Origin: Clostridia bacterium
Lineage (GTDB): Bacteria > Bacillota > Clostridia > Oscillospirales > CAG-272
Assembly (NCBI GenBank): GCA_017453085.1
Contig: JAFTKV010000152.1
Span: 1 to 6,124 of the forward strand
Direction of reading: 5' to 3'
Length of the DNA stretch: 6,124 nt
A program made the position numbers and the translations under genes. Positions 5,048-6,124 of the stretch are shown in pieces (position 1 is the stretch's first letter; each line of letters begins with the position of its first letter). A model generated the notes under the pieces. The model was given only the letters and a program-made list of their open reading frames with translations. It was not told the DNA's origin and searched no databases.

Positions 5048-5404
5048 TTATTCTTGTTTTGACTTAACCGTATTTAACGATGCAATCAACATTCTACGTA
5101 TCGTACCGCACTCATTTCGGAGAGATTTATAAATACCAGATTCCATACAATCAGTTTCAAATAACAGTTCAAGCCAATATTCAGTTTCATAGCACTCTTT
5201 TTGCGCTATTTCCAACTTAGATATAAAAACGTTAGTACTCTGCGCATACTGAGCCTCATGTATATTGGCACCGATTGATGTGCCGGAACGCAGCAATTGA
5301 TTAATTAGCGCCGCCTCTTTGCGCTCCTCTTTCATTGTACGACAAGCGAAAACAATTTTCTTTGCAAACTCTTTCGCCTTGTCTCTCATAATACTGTTGG
5401 ACAT
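5048..5404 (-). CDS. Four-helix-bundle protein, bIVP/Avd-like (23S rRNA intervening-sequence protein family)
   Basis: The 118-residue protein has the hallmarks of the family typed by proteins encoded in 23S rRNA intervening sequences and related to Avd, the accessory protein of diversity-generating retroelements. These are LLRSGTSIGANIHEAQ (37-52) and SKLEIAQKECYETEYWLELL (62-81), within four predicted amphipathic helices. No signal peptide or membrane segment is seen. Family members form basic oligomers thought to bind nucleic acid; the stand-alone versions have no established function. No reverse transcriptase, variable repeat or rRNA lies in this window, so neither a retroelement nor an rRNA insertion is supported. 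The ATG at 5402-5404 is supported by GAGGGG five bases upstream; another ATG five bases earlier is out of frame. Its DNA is visibly more AT-rich than the operon beside it, which suggests acquisition. It has its own terminator, and a hairpin array lies directly upstream. Confidence 0.9.
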   Translation of the reverse strand: MSNSIMRDKAKEFAKKIVFACRTMKEERKEAALINQLLRSGTSIGANIHEAQYAQSTNVFISKLEIAQKECYETEYWLELLFETDCMESGIYKSLRNECGTIRRMLIASLNTVKSKQE

Positions 5405-5424
5405 AGCATCCCCTCTATAGTGTT

Positions 5425-5584
5425 ATTCCGACTTCGTCGGAGTGATATAATTGCTTGCGCAATTGTGATATGAAAGCCTTCGGCTTTCGTGATATTTTAT
5501 TCGCCCTTCTCACTCGCGAAGCGAATACCACTCGGCGTATGCCGAATATCACTGCGTAGCAATACAACTCGCCGCAGGCGAATA
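5425..5584. repeat. Mini-hairpin array with GTGATAT-type spacers, in two opposed half-arrays
   Basis: Seven tight stem-loops occur in 160 bases. Forward units, each followed by GTGATAT: TCCGAC/GTCGGA (5427-5441, loop TTC); AATTGC/GCAATT (5449-5464, loop TTGC); GAAAGCC/GGCTTTC (5472-5488, loop TTC). The spacers are at 5442-5448, 5465-5471 and 5489-5495. Reverse units, each in the frame AC-stem-AT: TCGC/GCGA (5514-5524, loop GAA); TCGGC/GCCGA (5532-5545, loop GTAT); TGC/GCA (5553-5561, loop GTA); TCGCC/GGCGA (5569-5581, loop GCA). The spacer ATATCAC (5546-5552) is the exact complement of GTGATAT, and the others are degenerate (TACCACT, TACAACT). Read on the minus strand, the reverse units have the same ATT-stem-AGT form as the first forward unit. 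The array begins 20 bases above the four-helix-bundle ATG. It lacks identical repeats, so it is not CRISPR. No annotated family is recognised. Confidence 0.85.
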
Positions 5585-5589
5585 GAGTT

Positions 5590-5617
5590 GGCGTTGTGTC
5601 CTTAAGAACACAACGCC
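5590..5617. repeat. Large palindrome bounding the hairpin array
   Basis: A perfect 10-bp inverted repeat, GGCGTTGTGT (5590-5599) with ACACAACGCC (5608-5617), encloses an 8-base loop centred on CTTAAG. It lies directly beyond the last array unit and is longer than any unit. No T-run follows immediately on either strand; on the plus strand TTTTTT begins 13 bases later (5631), too far for a typical terminator. It may be the outer boundary of the array, an operator, or a capping RNA stem if the array is transcribed toward the four-helix-bundle gene. Confidence 0.65.
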
Positions 5618-5689
5618 ATATTGTCGGGAGTTTTTTATATTATTGCCAAATATTGATATACTTTTCCGCACTTATGCACAAAACAGGCT

Positions 5690-5709
5690 AAAAAAGCACG
5701 GCTTTTTTT
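5690..5709. terminator. Weak terminator-like A/T hairpin
   Basis: AAAAAAGC (5690-5697) can pair with GCTTTTTT (5701-5708) around ACG. It resembles a short bidirectional terminator, but the stem has only two G-C pairs. It lies between the array region and the plus-strand promoter and could keep the divergent transcripts apart. Confidence 0.3.
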
Positions 5710-5718
5710 CATTCCTTC

Positions 5719-5747
5719 TTGACAATTCTTTGCAAATATGATATTAT
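5719..5747 (+). promoter_or_regulatory. Strong sigma-A-type promoter of the lipoprotein gene
   Basis: A perfect TTGACA (5719-5724), a 17-nt spacer and TATTAT (5742-5747) with an extended -10 TG at 5739-5740. Transcription would begin near 5754, giving a leader of about 36 nt. The leader contains the 12-base palindrome CCTTTCGAAAGG (5770-5781), which overlaps the ribosome-binding sequence AAAGGA seven bases before the ATG. Confidence 0.85.
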
Positions 5748-5789
5748 AAAATAAATAACTATATATAATCCTTTCGAAAGGACACAAAA

Positions 5790-6124
5790 ATGAGATCATC
5801 AATTCTGCGCCGCACGGCATCGCTGTTACTTATTTGCCTTGCTTTGACGGCATTATCATCCTGCACCGGCTTTTCGGAGACCGAGTACGCCATCGTGAGC
5901 GAAAACAACATATCCTCCGAGGGCTTCATCTATGATAAATACGAAAACTCCACCATCAAGATCACGGGAATCGAAAATACGCCTGCGGTTCTTGTGATCC
6001 CGGAAGCGATAGACGGAATGCAGGTCGTTGAGATCGGAGATTCAGCTTTTGAAGGTAACGACGTGCTTATCTACCTCGAACTGCCGAAGAGCAACATCAA
6101 GCTCGGACGCGGATTCTGCTCGGG
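5790..6124 (+). CDS. Lipoprotein with BspA-type leucine-rich repeats, 3' end beyond window
   Basis: The frame is open from ATG 5790-5792 to the window edge, so only 111 residues are visible. The N terminus is a lipoprotein signal: a short basic region (R2, R7, R8), a hydrophobic stretch (11-22) and the lipobox LSSC with the lipidated Cys at 25. The mature protein should be anchored on the outer face of the membrane. After a linker, residues 66-111 show a BspA/LRR_5-type repeat pattern (VLVIPEAIDG, VVEIGDSAFEGND, then LELPKSN), the style of surface proteins of gut and oral anaerobes that bind host or bacterial partners. The binding target cannot be told from this part. AAAGGA lies seven bases before the start, and a strong promoter precedes it. 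It is divergent from the four-helix-bundle gene and probably unrelated to it in function. Confidence 0.85.
   Translation, partial: MRSSILRRTASLLLICLALTALSSCTGFSETEYAIVSENNISSEGFIYDKYENSTIKITGIENTPAVLVIPEAIDGMQVVEIGDSAFEGNDVLIYLELPKSNIKLGRGFCS

Noticed and set aside
5048..5404. The four-helix-bundle gene as part of a diversity-generating retroelement or an rRNA intervening sequence
   Set aside because: No reverse transcriptase, template/variable repeat pair or rRNA sequence is present in the window; only the protein family is shared.
5405..5424. CACTATAGAGGGG on the minus strand as a T7-like phage promoter
   Set aside because: Only the last eight bases resemble it; the upstream part of the consensus is absent, and the GAGGGG is explained as the ribosome-binding site.
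5425..5584. The tandem hairpins as a CRISPR array
   Set aside because: The units differ in sequence, the shared spacer is only 7 bases, orientation flips, and no cas gene is near.
5635..5820. Minus-strand open frame of 61 codons in the divergent space
   Set aside because: It overlaps the plus-strand promoter and the start of the lipoprotein gene, has no clear ribosome site, and its composition reflects AT-rich non-coding DNA.

Overview
The window looks like chromosomal DNA from a gut-type member of the class Clostridia, most likely an Oscillospiraceae/Ruminococcaceae-like lineage. The evidence is the pyrH-frr-uppS-cdsA-dxr gene order, strong Shine-Dalgarno sites, a BspA-type leucine-rich-repeat lipoprotein, and intergenic spaces packed with GC-rich palindromes. 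This is an inference from gene order and style; no taxonomic marker is present.

Layout. Positions 1-132 are the non-coding space downstream of dxr and are filled with palindromes. Five housekeeping genes on the minus strand follow (transcription runs from high to low coordinates): pyrH (4131-4877, UMP kinase), frr (3325-3879, ribosome recycling factor), uppS (2536-3243, undecaprenyl diphosphate synthase), cdsA (1652-2485, CDP-diglyceride synthase) and dxr (133-1287, DXP reductoisomerase). The cluster has a clear sigma-A-type promoter before pyrH (4919-4947) and weaker candidate promoters before frr, cdsA and dxr. Upstream of it, 5048-5404 (minus) encodes a small four-helix-bundle protein of the bIVP/Avd-like family. 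That gene has its own intrinsic terminator and a striking array of seven mini-hairpins in its 5' region (5425-5584), followed by a 10-bp-stem palindrome (5590-5617). Diverging from it, a strong plus-strand promoter drives a lipoprotein with BspA-type repeats that runs off the window end.

How the genes work together. frr serves ribosome turnover and pyrH makes UDP for RNA and CTP. CTP feeds CdsA (CDP-diacylglycerol for phospholipids). Dxr makes MEP-pathway isoprenoid precursors, which UppS condenses into the undecaprenyl carrier lipid for cell wall synthesis. The cluster therefore links translation, pyrimidine supply and envelope lipids, as in other Firmicutes. The usual rpsB-tsf pair is not seen upstream of pyrH.

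The most unusual content is non-coding. (1) Two of the long spaces inside the operon (1288-1651 and 3880-4130) are almost completely occupied by composite elements. These carry inverted copies of the same end module: a long perfect palindrome with a conserved apex, a conserved linker, and in three of the four ends a second hairpin. The modules surround a variable core. A fifth end module lies after dxr (16-129). The palindrome arms differ in sequence between copies yet still pair. (2) The core of the 1288-1651 space holds a 138-bp MITE-like element with degenerate terminal inverted repeats (1389-1526). (3) The mini-hairpin array next to the four-helix-bundle gene has units in two opposite orientations with a GTGATAT-type spacer and different stems, and is the best candidate here for an undescribed system. 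No rRNA, tRNA or CRISPR array was seen.
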